A stretch of 64,000 nucleotides of DNA from Styela clava (GCF_964204865.1 NC_135264.1:5858001-5922000); one strand, 5' to 3'. Shown: positions 1-13,215, counted from the first letter of the stretch. Program-made: numbers and translations. The notes: generated from the letters alone by a model not told the origin.

Positions 1-3000
1 GGCTTTTTTGTTTTTAATATTTTATTTGGTATAGATAGATTTAGACCCATTCCCGCCATTAGGAATAATAGGGTTTTTATTAGGCTTAGATATTTTTAAT
101 GGTATTCTAGATTCTCAGGCAAAGAATTATGAAGGCAATAGGGAAACTAGGAAAAGACTGATACAAGGAAACAATGAAGAAAATAGGAAAAGACTGATAC
201 AAGGAAAATCTACAAATTGAATGTAAATATTTTTACAAATTTTATTAGGCTTAGATATTGTTAATGTTATCTAAGCTTCACAGGCACAAAATTTTGAAGA
301 CACTGAAGAAATTAAAAGAAGACGAAATCAGAGACAAATCTGAAATTCCGGTAAGTATGTTGCAAGTGTTTCATTAGTCAGGCTTACTCCTTCTATCTAG
401 TGTTCATTTTGATTTTAGTTCGATATAATACTTTTTTGATTATATTAATACTGATACAGTAATGCACGAAGTACTATGTTCAATGCTGATATTGAATATT
501 TAATATTATTTAATAAAGCTTTTTTCGTGATATGCTGTATCCATATTTTCCTATCTGTGTTTGTCATAATCATTAATTTCTCTTCTATTTTTAAGATATT
601 TTCAACAGGAACCAGGATATCGCCGCACCGACAAAAGAAGAAAAGTATTTACAGGGTTACCATGGCTTTTTGTTTTTAATATTTTATTTGGTATAGATAG
701 ATTTAGACCCATTCCCGCCATTAGGAATAATAGGGTTTTTATTAGGCTTAGATATTTTTAATGGTATTCTAGATTCTCAGGCAAAGAATTATGAAGGCAA
801 TAGGGAAATTAGGAAAAGACTGATACAAGGAAACAACGAAGAAAATAGGAAAAGACTGATACAAGGAAAATCTACAAATTGAATGTAAATATTCTTACAA
901 ATTTTATTAGGCTTAGATATTGTTGATGTTATCTAAGCTTCACAGGCACAAAATTTTGAAGACACTGAAGAAATTAAAAGAAGACGAAATCAGAGACAAA
1001 TCTGAAATTCCAGTAAGTATATTACAAGTGTTTCATTAGTCAGGCTTACTCGTTCATTTCAATTTTAGTTTGATATAATATTTTTTTGATTATATTAATA
1101 CTGATACAGTATTGCACGAAGTACTATGTTCATTGCTGACATCGAATATTTATTAATAAAGCTTTTTTAGTAATATGCTCTATCCATATTTGCCTATCTT
1201 ATTTGTCTTAATCATTATTTTCTCTTCTATTTTTGAGGTATTTTCAACGGGAAACAGAATGTTCTGACACCGACAAAAGAAGAAAAGTATTAACAGGGTT
1301 GCCATGGCTTTTTTGTTTTTAATGTTTTCTTTGTTAGAGATAGATTTAGACCCATTCCCATCGTTAGAAATACTCGCCATTAGGATTAACAGCGGTTTTA
1401 TTAGGTTTAGATATTTTTAATGGTATTCTAGATTCTCAGGCAAAGAATTATGAAGGCAATAGGGAAATTAGGAAAAGACTGATACAAGGAAACAATGAAG
1501 AAAATAGGAAAAGACTGATACAAGGAAAATCTACAAATTGAATGTAAATATTCTTACAAATTTTATTAGGCTTAGATATTGTTAATGTTATCTAAGCTTC
1601 ACAGGCACAAAATTTTGAAGACACTGAAGAAATAAAAAGAAGACGAAATCAGAGACAAATCTGAAATTCCGGTAAGTATGTTGCAAGTGTTTCATTAGTC
1701 AGGCTTACTCCTTCTATCCAGTGTTCATTTTGATTTTAGTTCGATATAATACTTTTTTGATTATATTAATACTGATACAGTAATGCACGAAGTACTATGT
1801 TCATTGCTGATATTGAATATTTGATATTATTTAATAAAGCTTTTTTCGTAATATGCTGTATCCATATTTTCATATCTGTGTTTGTCATAATCAATAATTT
1901 CTCTTCTATTTTTAAGATATTTTCACCAGGAACCAGGATATCGTCACACCGACAAATGAAGAAAAGTATTAACAGGGTTGCCATGGCTTTTTTGTTTTTA
2001 ATATTTTATTTGGTATAGATAGATTTAGACCCATTCCCGCCATTAGGAATAATAGGGTTTTTATTAGGCTTAGATATTTTTAATGGTATTCTAGATTCTC
2101 AGGCAAAGAATTATGAAGGCAATAGGGAAACTAGGAAAAGACTGATACAAGGAAACAATGAAGAAAATAGGAAAAGACTGATACAAGGAAAATCTACAAA
2201 TTGAATGTAAATATTTTTACAAATTTTATTAGGCTTAGATATTGTTAATGTTATCTAAGCTTCACAGGCACAAAATTTTGAAGACACTGAAGAAATTAAA
2301 AGAAGACGAAATCAGAGACAAATCTGAAATTCCGGTAAGTATGTTGCAAGTGTTTCATTAGTCAGGCTTACTCCTTCTATCTAGTGTTCATTTTGATTTT
2401 AGTTCGATATAATACTTTTTTGATTATATTAATACTGATACAGTAATGCACGAAGTACTATGTTCAATGCTGATATTGAATATTTAATATTATTTAATAA
2501 AGCTTTTTTCGTGATATGCTGTATCCATATTTTCCTATCTGTGTTTGTCATAATCATTAATTTATCTTCTATTTTTAAGATATTTTCAACAGGAACCAGG
2601 ATATCGCCGCACCGACAAAAGAAGAAAAGTATTTACAGGGTTACCATGGCTTTTTGTTTTTAATATTTTATTTGGTATAGATAGATTTAGACCCATTCCC
2701 GCCATTAGGAATAATAGGGTTTTTATTAGGCTTAGATATTTTTAATGGTATTCTAGATTCTCAGGCAAAGAATTATGAAGGCAATAGGGAAATTAGGAAA
2801 AGACTGATACAAGGAAACAACGAAGAAAATAGGAAAAGACTGATACAAGGAAAATCTACAAATTGAATGTAAATATTCTTACAAATTTTATTAGGCTTAG
2901 ATATTGTTGATGTTATCTAAGCTTCACAGGCACAAAATTTTGAAGACACTGAAGAAATTAAAAGAAGACGAAATCAGAGACAAATCTGAAATTCCAGTAA

Positions 3001-4240
3001 GTATATTACAAGTGTTTCATTAGTCAGGCTTACTCGTTCATTTCAATTTTAGTTTGATATAATATTTTTTTGATTATATTAATACTGATACAGTATTGCA
3101 CGAAGTACTATGTTCATTGCTGACATCGAATATTTATTAATAAAGCTTTTTTAGTAATATGCTCTATCCATATTTGCCTATCTTATTTGTCTTAATCATT
3201 ATTTTCTCTTCTATTTTTGAGGTATTTTCAACGGGAAACAGAATGTTCTGACACCGACAAAAGAAGAAAAGTATTAACAGGGTTGCCATGGCTTTTTTGT
3301 TTTTAATGTTTTCTTTGTTAGAGATAGATTTAGACCCATTCCCATCGTTAGAAATACTCGCCATTAGGATTAACAGCGGTTTTATTAGGTTTAGATATTT
3401 TTAATGGTATTCTAGATTCTCAGGCAAAGAATTATGAAGGCAATAGGGAAATTAGGAAAAGACTGATACAAGAAAACAATGAAGAAAATAGGAAAAGACT
3501 GATACAAGGAAAATCTACAAATTTAATGTAAATATTCTTACAAATTTTATTAGGCTTAGATATTGTTAATGTTATCTCAGCTTCACAGGCACAAAATTTT
3601 GAAGACTGAACAAATTGAAAAAAGACGAAATCAGAGACAAATCTTAAATACCGGTCAGTATGTTGCATGTGTTTCATTAGGCAGGATTACTCTTTTCATC
3701 TGTTGTTCATTAATACTGAGACAATAATGCACGAAGTATTATGTTTATTGCTGATATTGAATATTTATTAATAAAGCTTTTTTAGTAATATGCTGTATCC
3801 ATATTTTTCTATTTTCGTTTGTCATAATCATTAATTTCTCTTTTATTTTTAAGATATTTTCAACAGGAACCAGGATATCGTGACACCGACAAAAGAAGAA
3901 AAGTATTAACAGGGTCACCATGGCTTTTTTGTTTTTAACATTTTATTTGGTATAGTTAGATTTAGACCTATTCCCGCCATTAGGAATGATAGGGTTTTTA
4001 TTAGGCTTAGATTTTTTTAATGTTATTCTAGCTTCTCAGGCACAGAACTTTGAAGGCACTGAAAAAATTAAAAAAGACAGATACAAGGAAAATCTACACA
4101 TTACATGTAAATATTTTTACGAATTTTATTAGGCTTAGATATTTTTAATGGCGAGAAGTTCAATTAAGTGAATTTTATTAATAATTTCGATTCTATTGAA
4201 TATTTTTATTAAATGGTTTTTGTTTTCAGAAGAACTTACC
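1..4240. repeat. Higher-order tandem repeat, 1984-bp period, about 660-bp monomers
   Basis: The anchor ATGGCTTTTT-GTTTTTAAT recurs with its GGC at about 1, 664, 1306, 1985, 2648, 3290 and 3922. The spacings are 663, 642, 679, 663, 642 and 632, so three monomers make a 1984-bp higher-order unit. The two full higher-order units are almost identical; I saw only scattered single-base changes (for example C/A near 2564 and G/A near 3466). The last monomer, after about 3550, is clearly more diverged and shortened, as expected at the edge of an array. The array runs off the left edge of the window. Each monomer contains two related half-units, both with a TTATTAGGCTTAGATAT stretch followed by CAG and GCA-CAA/AAG-AAT. 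Short open frames inside the array (about 66 codons, both strands) simply repeat with the period and are not separate genes. Confidence 0.93.
284..350 (+). other. Exon-like segment repeated in every monomer
   Basis: A 67-base segment lies between an acceptor-like CTTCACAG and a strong donor-like GTAAGTATG at 351. It is open in one frame (G then CAC AAA ATT TTG AAG ... ATT CCG; peptide begins HKILKTLKKLKEDE) and ends in phase 0. Copies lie at 946-1012 and at matching places in later monomers. A related, altered copy at about 4039-4104 reads HRTLKALKKLKK. A second exon-like piece per monomer, after GATTCTCAG (for example from 120), is open as AKNYEGNRETRKRLIQG and then stops. The splice signals and shared frame suggest a duplicated exon of a gene entering from the left. 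A 67-base exon cannot be repeated in frame by itself, so the model is incomplete. Confidence 0.35.
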
Positions 4241-4730
4241 GAGAAATAGAAGAAGCCGAACAAGATCTGTGAAGACAATCACTATGAGGTATTATATAAT
4301 GCATTAATGACTGGGTGGGTTTTTATGATTTTTACAAGCCACTATTTGTGGGAGTCAACGTTTTGATTGTTCACTGTGGTTTTATTGGTATAGTCATGTA
4401 TCCGTTTGGCATTTAAATATGGGCATAAGGCGTTTCAGATTTTTCTGGAGCGCGATAGGACCCCATCAACAAGTCCTAACGAGTGGGAAAACCGACACCC
4501 CTTGGGTCCACATGGAAGCTCGGTATTATATTTTGACATTTTAGAAAATCCTTTTTTATTTTATTTATTAAAAAATGCAATGTTACCATATGCAATTGAA
4601 TATATATTACTGACAAATCTATTTAGATTTTAATTAAATATGTGACTACTCCACTTACTTTGCAATATGTTTTAGTTGTATTTTGCATACATATAATAAA
4701 TGAAGAAAATATATCTGTATAATAATAAAA
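4230..4730 (+). other. Possible 3' end of a gene (two terminal exons and poly(A) signals)
   Basis: An acceptor TGTTTTCAG precedes an open 59-base segment 4230-4288 (KNLPRNRRSRTRSVKTITM, basic and serine/arginine-rich), followed by GT. After an acceptor TATAG a second segment starts at 4394. Joined in phase (AG|T) it stays open through WHLNMGIRRFRFFWS and SGKTDTPWVHMEARYY to a TAG at 4542-4544. AATAAA occurs at 4695-4700 and 4724-4729. The exon-like segments of the upstream tandem repeat end in phase 0, which matches the start of the 4230 exon. I recognise no protein family. A competing frame runs open through 4406-4633, so the coding claim is tentative. Confidence 0.3.
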
Positions 4731-4861
4731 TTTATTTACTTTGATAAATTTTGATTGTCTTGTTCTATACCGTTTCGAAATGGCAGAGCTAGTTCACAGT
4801 TCCACAGTTAAAGTGATAAGTGATAATCACCAAAGGAAATGCAGTGAGAGGCCACCAAGAA

Positions 4862-5826
4862 ACTTCATGCATGGGTGGTGAGCATGATCAGTTTTACTTT
4901 GTAACTTCATGCATGGATGAGCATAATCAGTTTACTTTGCAACTTCGAATGGCAGTTTTGCAACTTCATGAATGGGTGCGCATAGTCAGTTTTACTTTGC
5001 AACTTCATGCATGGGTGAGCATAGTCGGTTTTAATTTGTAATTTCATGCATGAGTGAGCGTAGTCGGGTTTATTCATCGGGTTGTACTTTGTAACGCCGT
5101 GCATGGGTGAGCTAAGTTTGTTTTACTGTAACTTCATGCATGAGTGAGCATAGTCATTTTAATTTCGTATCGTCATGCATGAGTAAGCGTAGTCAGTTTT
5201 ACGTAGTCGGTTTTATTTTGTAACTTCATGCGTCATGCATGAGTGGGCCTAGTCGAACGCCATGCATGAGTAAGCGTAGCCAGTTTTACTTTGTAACTTC
5301 ATGCATGAGTGAGCACATAGTCAGTTTTACTTTATAACTTCATGCAAGAGTGAGCATAGTCAGTTTTACTTTGTAACATCATGCATGGGTGAGCGTAGTC
5401 AGTTGTACTTTGTAACTTTATGCATGGGTGAGCGTAGTCGGTTTTACTGTGTAGCTTCTTGCGTGGGTGAGCGAAGTCAGCTTTACTTTGTAACGTCATG
5501 CATGAGTGAGCGTAGTCAGTTTTAGTTTGGAACATCATTCATGCATGAGTGAGCATAGTCCGTGTTACTTTGTAACGTCATGCATGGGTGAGCGTAGTCA
5601 GTTTTACTTTGTAACTTCATGCATGAGTGAGCACATAGTCAGTTTCACTTTGTAACTTCATGCATGAGTGAGCATAGTTAGTTTTACGTTGTAACGTCAT
5701 GCATGGGTGAGCGTAGTCAGTTTTACTTTGTAACATCATGCATGAGTGAGCGTAGCTAATTTTACTTTAGAATGTCATTCATGCATGAGTGAGCATAGTC
5801 AATTTTACTTTGTAACGTCATGCATA
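4862..5826. repeat. Minisatellite, about 40-bp unit with ATGCAT core
   Basis: About two dozen imperfect copies of a unit near TAACTTCATGCATGAGTGAG followed by CATAGTCAGTTTTACTTTG. Unit length varies around 38-42 bp through small indels, and every copy has the palindrome ATGCAT or a one-base variant. Open frames on both strands here (peptides such as SKTDYAHPCMKLQ) are translations of the repeat and are not treated as genes. Copies become irregular near 4920-5020 and 5160-5280. Confidence 0.95.
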
Positions 5827-5829
5827 GAG

Positions 5830-8800
5830 AATTTTCTTTCTAGGGTCACTTTGACCAAGATCTTGTTTTTTTTTTAAAAAACGTGACAATTTATACCAGC
5901 CAATCCTTAGTTTCGTCACGCAGTTTTGTACATATATGTTAAGCTAATACAACAGAGAGTGTCAATATGTTATGTAGAATATAAGCGACTTAGTATTAAT
6001 GATGAGGCTCCTCAAGAAGCCTATAACGTGTTGGGCGGTGACACTTCGGGCTATTAACTTCCTTTGATGTATCCCTGCCAGGTTTCACGATAATTAACAA
6101 CTTAACCACTTTGAATATGTAAATGTGATGAATTAAAACGACGAAATTGTGTGGTGATAAAAACAAATGATTCCAGTATCGTAGATATAGACCTGTAAAT
6201 AATTCTTGTAATGTAGAGGTCCAAATAAATATATAGTAATGTTGAGGGTTGCTAAAGGTTACGGCAAACCCAACAGGCAGGTTATTAAAATACTTCATTC
6301 TAAAATATGCAAACAATAGCAACATTAAATTATGCAAAACAAATCAAACCTCATCATTTAACTTAAAATCAAGCAAACATATCCGTTAATTGCGGCAAGT
6401 ATATTAGCACTACTCAACGGCAAACTCCTAACAATAAATAAATAGTAAACGGCCGACTGGCAATGATTCGAAATATTAAATAAACAAGAATATGAGAAAA
6501 AGAAAAGATTGATAAAGGGTTTTGTTTACGCCGACATGCCTATTCCTGCACACGGACAGATGGTGAAATTGTTCTAAAAACGGATTTATGAGCGGTCGAC
6601 CATAAAACAAAGCTCAATGACCGATATCTCTTAAAATAAACACGGTCAAATATGTACAAAATAAAACAAAGAAACTTTGTCTGTAACATGTTACGTCGAT
6701 GTGTTAATTAATTAATTTATGTCTCTGCTTAAGATAGTTATTTAACCCGATGACAGTCATTCAAAGCTTGCACAAGGTTTTAAAATGCCAGCTGAGCCCC
6801 ATAAACGGCGCTCCAGAAGTGTGTGTACAAATATGGAGGTAACTAATTTTGTTGCCCACTTTACATCAAGGACTGAAACTTACAGTAAGGGGTATATTTA
6901 CTTGGCCAACACAGGCAGTTTGATTTCAAAATATAACAAAAATAAGGAAAATCTGAATAAAGTTATTGCTTATTAACGCTAACCCAGTTCACATACTACG
7001 GGAATCTTTATCCTATAAATTTATGGCAATTGGCAGAATAGGAACCAGCTTGCAGTTTTATTCACAATTACCAGAATAATAATGAACGTGAAAGACTTCT
7101 AACATATTTCCACCCATGTTTGTTTTTTGCCTAGACATGGGCCTTTGTCACAAAATTCAAACATAGGCGAAGCAAGTATTTGCCTGAAGCAGCGGGCTAA
7201 GATTTTTTTGCAATCTTGTAATTTTCATGGCATACGAAGCATCTGTTATTGAAGCTGACGTTTGCTATCTGTGCCCAAATCGAGATTTTAATACAACGAT
7301 GACTTGTAATATCTTCTCACAATGGAATTGTTTGCCGGACAATGGTACAGAACAGTCACTCTAAACTTCATGGTCAGCGAAAGTAACTTTGCTGTCACCG
7401 ATTTTGACAGACGGATCTCGATGGGCGACGTACCAACAGTTGAAAAAATGGATTGGTCTTCTTGTACAAGAGCTTTTCTACTTGTAATTACTGTCACGTT
7501 ACCAGTTGGTTTTGATAATTTTGGCAGTTTTGTAAAGCTGGGCGATTTATGCTGCTCAAACATACTTCCATAAAAAGCCACGATCTGCATTGCGCTGATA
7601 ACAATATTGCCATATCATCTCTATTGTACATATTAAATAATGCCCAGATACGTTTTAATAATACTTCTACACCCCTCTCTTTGAAGTCCCAGATGAGCGA
7701 TTTCATAAAAAATACAAAAAGGGTAGAATTTGGGTCAAGTTCCTGCTCCCTTGGCACAAATAGAAATAGCTACTCTGACTTCAAGTTTACAGGTAATGCG
7801 TTTTATTAGTTTTTTATATTCAACTTATTATTTAGTATACTTGCGTGATTAACATACAGATCTTCCGTACAACGGAAATTTTTATATTAATTTATGACAT
7901 CATATTACATGAACATCTTTGTTATGACCCCAAAATTAATTTCACTATGAAAACCATATGGCGTCACTATGATTTTTCGCATTGTTGGAAATACATGATA
8001 CTAATTACATTAACTGGCGTAACTTATTTCAAACTATCCATAATCAAATGAATTATGATAACCTCTAGTACATTGTGAGCTTTTTTCACAGAGATATATA
8101 AATATAGAGTGTGCTTCTCTCTCGTTTTCGCGGGATCGTTTGAAGTCTCTCTCGTTTTGACGATATGCTTCCAAATTTTCCGATGCGCGCAATGCATTTC
8201 TTAAGGGATTTTACAGAAATTAATTATTTGCGTCGATTTTTTTTGCATATTCGCATGTTCTTGATTCGTTTCTCACTATATATCAAACGCTAATATACCC
8301 CAGCTTATCATCTTTAAGGAAAAGTTTTAAAAAATAGAAAGTCATATATTTGACAAAAAGCCGAAACTTATGCCTTTTTAATAAAACAAACTAAGCACTG
8401 TTGCAAACTATCGCCATAACAAAAAGGTGATATGCAATACTGTTGTATAAAATATACCAAGTAACCCATTAGTAAACGGGAGAAATCTAATGGAAATCCT
8501 ATGTTATGATCTGATTTATTCAATACTTGTACATTACTTTCTATTGTGACCACTTGTAACACAAACATTTGTATACCTCATGTGTTTATTCTTACAGTTG
8601 AATCTCATGCGAATAGCAACACAAAGATCTTATTTGCATCAGATTATTTAACATATATTCTTGCTGTTGATTGTAATAAATTTGAAGGTAATTTTTGAAA
8701 TGTAACAATTACAGGGAACAAATTAGTTTTACTTTGCGTTTAATTAAAATTGAGTAGAAATCTTATATTTCAAGTTCCCGTTTCGAGAAACGTCAAATGC

Positions 8801-9449
8801 GTTAAATGAGACAAAAAAAACATAGTAGCATTGTGTTTCCAGAGCAATCAGACACGCACAAAATAACAGATGTCATAATCTAATAAAATGAAATAAAATC
8901 CAAATTGTGTAAAATTTGATACCAAAACGGATACCTTGGTGTACTTAGTTTTGATCAGTTCTTACCAATATTCACTATAGTAATTATTTTCATATTACAA
9001 CTTTAATTACAACATAGTCTCAAATTTTTCAGGAATTCGATGAATCGGAGTGTTTACACCAACACCATATCTAACAGCGGAAGATCTTCTTGGCGTCAGG
9101 AATGTGACATCGCCTCTAAATGTTTCTCAATGCCACGGCCGAGAATTGGATTGTTTGACTCATATTATATCCACTCATCATATTATAGAACGATATAGCA
9201 AATAAATATTCAGACACATAACAAAAAAATATTCACCTATTTCACTGTTTGTTTGATAGACAATGTTTGGAATACTTGCTTTATTTACTATCGGATCTCT
9301 CTATCAATCTCTCTTTCACTCTATTTCAATAGCGGGGTATTACGAAAAATGTATTTGGGGAAATTGATTCTATATATTTGTTTAGAACGTAGTGCCTAAC
9401 GTTTCCACAAAGTTTCCACGATGAAGGAATTTTCGAGGACCGCTTAAGT
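5830..9449. other. Unassigned AT-rich stretch
   Basis: No gene or clear mobile element was recognised here apart from the possible coding remnant at 7288-7757. Short AT-rich frames on both strands show no conserved motif. At 8105-8160 the sequence CTCTCTCGTTTT occurs twice, a small local repeat. Confidence 0.5.
7288..7757 (-). pseudogene. Unrecognised coding-like remnant, two overlapping minus-strand frames
   Basis: Two minus-strand frames follow each other with a frame change: 7757-7494 (contains FFMKSLIWDFKERGVEVLLK, then IWALFNMYNRDDMAILLSAQ) and 7590-7288 (contains KPTGNVTVITSRKALVQEDQ and SVTAKLLSLTMKFRVTVLYH). Their composition is more protein-like than the surrounding AT-rich frames, and they could be one ancestral frame with an indel near 7550-7590. 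I recognise no family. It may be part of a transposon open frame. Plus-strand frames overlap the same bases, so coding status is uncertain. Confidence 0.25.
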
Positions 9450-11018
9450 CAGTGGTTCTTTAACTTTGTGAGCCTGCCGAACCCCTACGCTATTCTGCAA
9501 GCTTCTGTCGAACCCCAAATATTTGAACATAAAAGCGCAACCTGAACTTATTGAGGGTAAGTCGATTTTGTACAAATTTATAGAAATTTGACTGTCTTCA
9601 ATTGATAAAAAATGAATTCGTTGCCTTATAGGTTGTTTTTACGAGTTAAATTTGAAGGAAATGCTTTGTCAAGAGAGTATCAACCACCGAAAAAAAAACT
9701 GGCTGCTCCATTGGTTGTAGCAGAATAAATTGCAACAAACAGTAAACTTCAATTATTCATTAGATTTATTAGTGATACTTCTGCTGCTGTTTTTTGGTAA
9801 CCAATTGAGAGATACGTGGCTTCAATTCAAAAAGGGCAATTCTCACGCCATTCTTGCATTGGAGTCACGTTCAGTTGAGCAGGTAAAGCCATACTGCAAA
9901 TAGTCATCAGACCAAGTTCTTTTCTTGAATGACATATTTAACGAAAAAAATCCTCGGAATTGCAAAGAGTTTTCGTAGTAAAGAAACGTTGAACAAATCT
10001 GAAAATTGTGGTGCAATCTCAGATACCAATACGCCGGGTCGAAATGACTTGGAAGTCATTTGTGATATTTTTTATAGCTTGCCAATTGACTACTCTCGAA
10101 AACATTCCATCTGGAGATTTAGATGACAGATACCAGACTGAAGAAGGTATCTGAGACCAGTCTACATTCTCTTTTGGTGTCTTGGTGTCAAACCACATTT
10201 GTCATAAATGAACGAGGTTGGATGGCTATGGACATCTATAACCACAGTAATGCACGCTGTTAGAAATAGGCTGCATGTCAACATAATGCAGTTTATACAA
10301 CCTTCTTCCAGCAAGATTTTCAGAATTATATCGTCAGATGTAAGTCATTCCATATAGATATCAGACGTGATAGGAAATGACGTATCCAGAGATGCTACAT
10401 GATTTCTACAGCTTTGTTTACAATTCTCTTCCATGTACTGTTATATATCTGCACATTTTCTAGGTGAACCTCACATCTCGTCGCCGATGATTATAACATA
10501 CTAACTCGTTTTCCATACTGAACTCAAAATTCCGCACGAGAACAAAAAAGTAATTATCGTCGTCCTCGGGGAACAATACAAGCAAGGAAAATTTGTGATT
10601 AAGTGAGAATAAACATCCACATAAAGATGTTTACGGTCTAAAAAATACGCCACGCTGACGATTTTGACAAAATGGAATCGCGCATGTTATGAGCAACTTC
10701 TTCAGTCTTCCAAAAATATCAAAAGGGAGAGGGTTCGACCCCGAGTTCATTAATGTATTTGTCAAGTTTTCAAATTTACAGCCCCAATATATATACTTTA
10801 TCTGTGATATTTAGATAAAAAAGTTTGAGCATTTAAATTACTTGAAGTATGTATTGTCATTAGCCCAAAGTAATTTTAACTTACTCAGGAATATTAATCA
10901 GTAAATAACAATGTGGTTTTTGTCTGCATTATTTTCCAAATTTATTTGTGGGGCTCCGTGAAGAATAACCAACCTCTTCAAGGGCTCCGTAACATCAAAA
11001 GTTTGCGAACCCCTGCTG
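9450..11018 (+). mobile_element. hAT-like repeat element (copy 1 of a two-copy family)
   Basis: The left end CAGTGGTTCTTTAAC followed by GCCTGCCGAACCCC and the right end reading inward as CAGCAGGGGTTCGCAAAC resemble hAT terminal sequences. The first 690 bases match, in inverted orientation, the repeat at 19330-20113 at clearly visible identity (shared blocks include GAGCCTGCCGAACCCCTACG and GAGATACGTGGCTTC). I could not see a clean 8-bp target duplication, so the right boundary is tentative. No intact transposase was seen. Confidence 0.55.
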
Positions 11019-12381
11019 TAAGAATCATAAACAAATTGAAGAAATGGATTTATTTTAAAATGTTGCCTTTACTGCTGCTGCTGTTAACCATCGAAGTTTT
11101 AAGCTAATGTGCCTCGCTACTTCAATGGTGGGAAAAATGACGCATCCCGAAACAGTTTGAGACCGGTCATATTTGCAACTCTTGATATCGGTCATGAAGC
11201 TTACTAACAGTACTAGGAGCGCCAGCGCAAATGTTGTAACGATACTCCATACAGCGGCAATCAAGTGAATAGTTCGAGTAATGCTCTATTTTCCAATCAT
11301 TGTTATATTTAGCTTAAAAAGAGCTCTTCACCTCTTTGAATATAATATGAATCAGACCTTGTAATATCTTTCATCAAATTATGCGAGGAATTGTATTTAC
11401 GACCCATATATAAATATACAACTTTTAATAATATGTCAACAATATATTTTACATACAAAGATGTCTGACATGAAACGTTACTAAACTTGAGATATATGAA
11501 CATTGACAGCTTTTATCCCGAACGTTATTGACATCGTTATGAGTCATGAGATCGTTATGAGATTTAGTCCGAAGAAATGAGTAAATATATATAATATGGT
11601 TAAAATAAAATTAGCTTCGGGAAAAAAAACAAAATTTTTCCCCTTCGTGACTGAGTTTTCCTTTAAATTCTATCCGTGCTAATTGTATACCGTCATAATA
11701 TTAAAAACTTGCTTGCTGTGGTATCGTTGTTTTTATTTGATTTTATGAGCCTTACGTTTTTTTTTCATTCATACAAAGCATATTGAAATATCTAAAATAT
11801 TGTTCTTTCAGTTGTGATTTTGAAACCTAGTATTGTAAAGTAGGACTTGGGAAAACCCGAAAATATAATTGCGATTAAGATTCGTGGTACGATTCAGCGG
11901 GTTCGTGCGAACTCGTTATTGGAATGAACGCGTTCTTGTTATAGACGTTAAAGAAATGCAACACCGTAGTTAACGATTACGATTATATTTGGCGTTCCGT
12001 AGAACCTGTTGTTGGTGGGGCGATACGAGAGAAAACCCAATTTTGAATTTTTGAATCCAGCACTGATTAAGATTTAATATTATTTCAACTTCTTTTAAAG
12101 AATTTATTTCTCAGTGGTATTTTTCAACTAAATCTTTAGATGAAATATTTTCGGAGGTTGTTAATTGTCAAGTAATAAAAATATTACAAACGATTCCATA
12201 GGTGCTGTGAAGTTTCATTTGAAAACATTACTATTATTCGGGGTTAGTCATCGTGAAAATAATATTGTTTAGTTTGAAGGACATTTAATCATCCCATTTC
12301 CGTGGCCGGAACATGCTTTTGCTCAGTGCCAGAAACAGATCAAATGTGCTAATAAATAAATGTGGTTATAACCAATATTGT
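11019..12381. other. Stretch with no recognised feature
   Basis: AT-rich sequence with short open frames on both strands and no motif I could assign. The frames at 11055-11264 and 11309-11503 (minus) show no conserved domain. Confidence 0.5.
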
Positions 12382-13215
12382 AGGGGAAGATGGGGCACGT
12401 TGGGACATGGGGCACAGTGGAAAATCAGATCTCGCACTGATACTATATCCGCAATCCTGTCCGCGGGTCGATGTTTCTATCCGCCCTTCGGTGAGTTACA
12501 GCGTCCCCGCGAACGGACAACGGTTCCAGTTTTTTCTTTCTTCTTTTTTAACCTTTTCAACATGAGAAACCACCGTCTGATATTTTTCAGCTTAAGTCCA
12601 CTGTAAAATATTCATAACGTTGGCGAGTGGATGTGCCTCCCGAATTTCGCCGTGGGATGGTCTGAAAATATTTGTTTCCTATGGGGAACAATGGACCGGG
12701 GTTCAGTGGGACATGCCCTACAGGGCAAAATTCGAGAGTGTTTGATACAATAAGTGCTCAGAGACCTAGAGATGCGGTATATTTTGTGTAAGGTTATGGT
12801 TTCTTTCGACCCATGGCCCAATATGGAATATATTCCAGAATCAATAATATTTCCAGATTTAGATTCGATTTAGATTTTAGGAAATAATCAAATTTGTTTG
12901 CGCAATTTTTTGTTAAAATATTGAAACTATTTCAGTTGAACATTGATTTTAAAAATATTAAATCTTCAAATTTGAAGTCTCCCTGTTCTTCAGACGATTA
13001 TGCTGATTAATTGCTTATTTTTTAGGGCATACTTCGTTGAACTTTGACAGACTGACCCATTGTGCCCCAGGGTCTGTCCGGATGTGCCCCACAAATGGGG
13101 TACAGAGGGACACTTGACAGACCTTTTTCAAAGCATTTTGGTAGTAAGATGTGTGTCGCGAGGAAATTTCCTATTCGCTGAATAAAAACTACATTTACCC
13201 CACTATGCATTAGTC
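12382..13215. repeat. Dispersed repeat with GGGGCAC / GTGCCCC motifs
   Basis: It begins near TAGGGGAAGATGGGGCACG followed by TTGGGACATGGGGCAC. The far half has the complementary motifs CCCATTGTGCCCCAGGG and GGATGTGCCCCACAAATGGG, and the end reads TTACCCCACTATGCATTAGTCCC. The GC-rich motifs stand out from the AT-rich surroundings and face each other in inverted orientation, as in a non-autonomous DNA element. The family and exact ends are not recognised. Confidence 0.45.

Noticed and set aside
476-3364. Repeated 63-73-codon open frames on both strands in the left array
   Set aside because: They recur at exactly 1984-bp or monomer spacing and are by-products of the satellite; no splice or start context supports them.
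4820-5538. Open frames with DYAHPCMKLQSK-type repeats
   Set aside because: Translations of the 40-bp minisatellite on either strand.
12313-12606. 97-codon plus-strand frame
   Set aside because: Overlaps the GGGGCAC repeat, has another open frame on the same bases and no recognisable domain.
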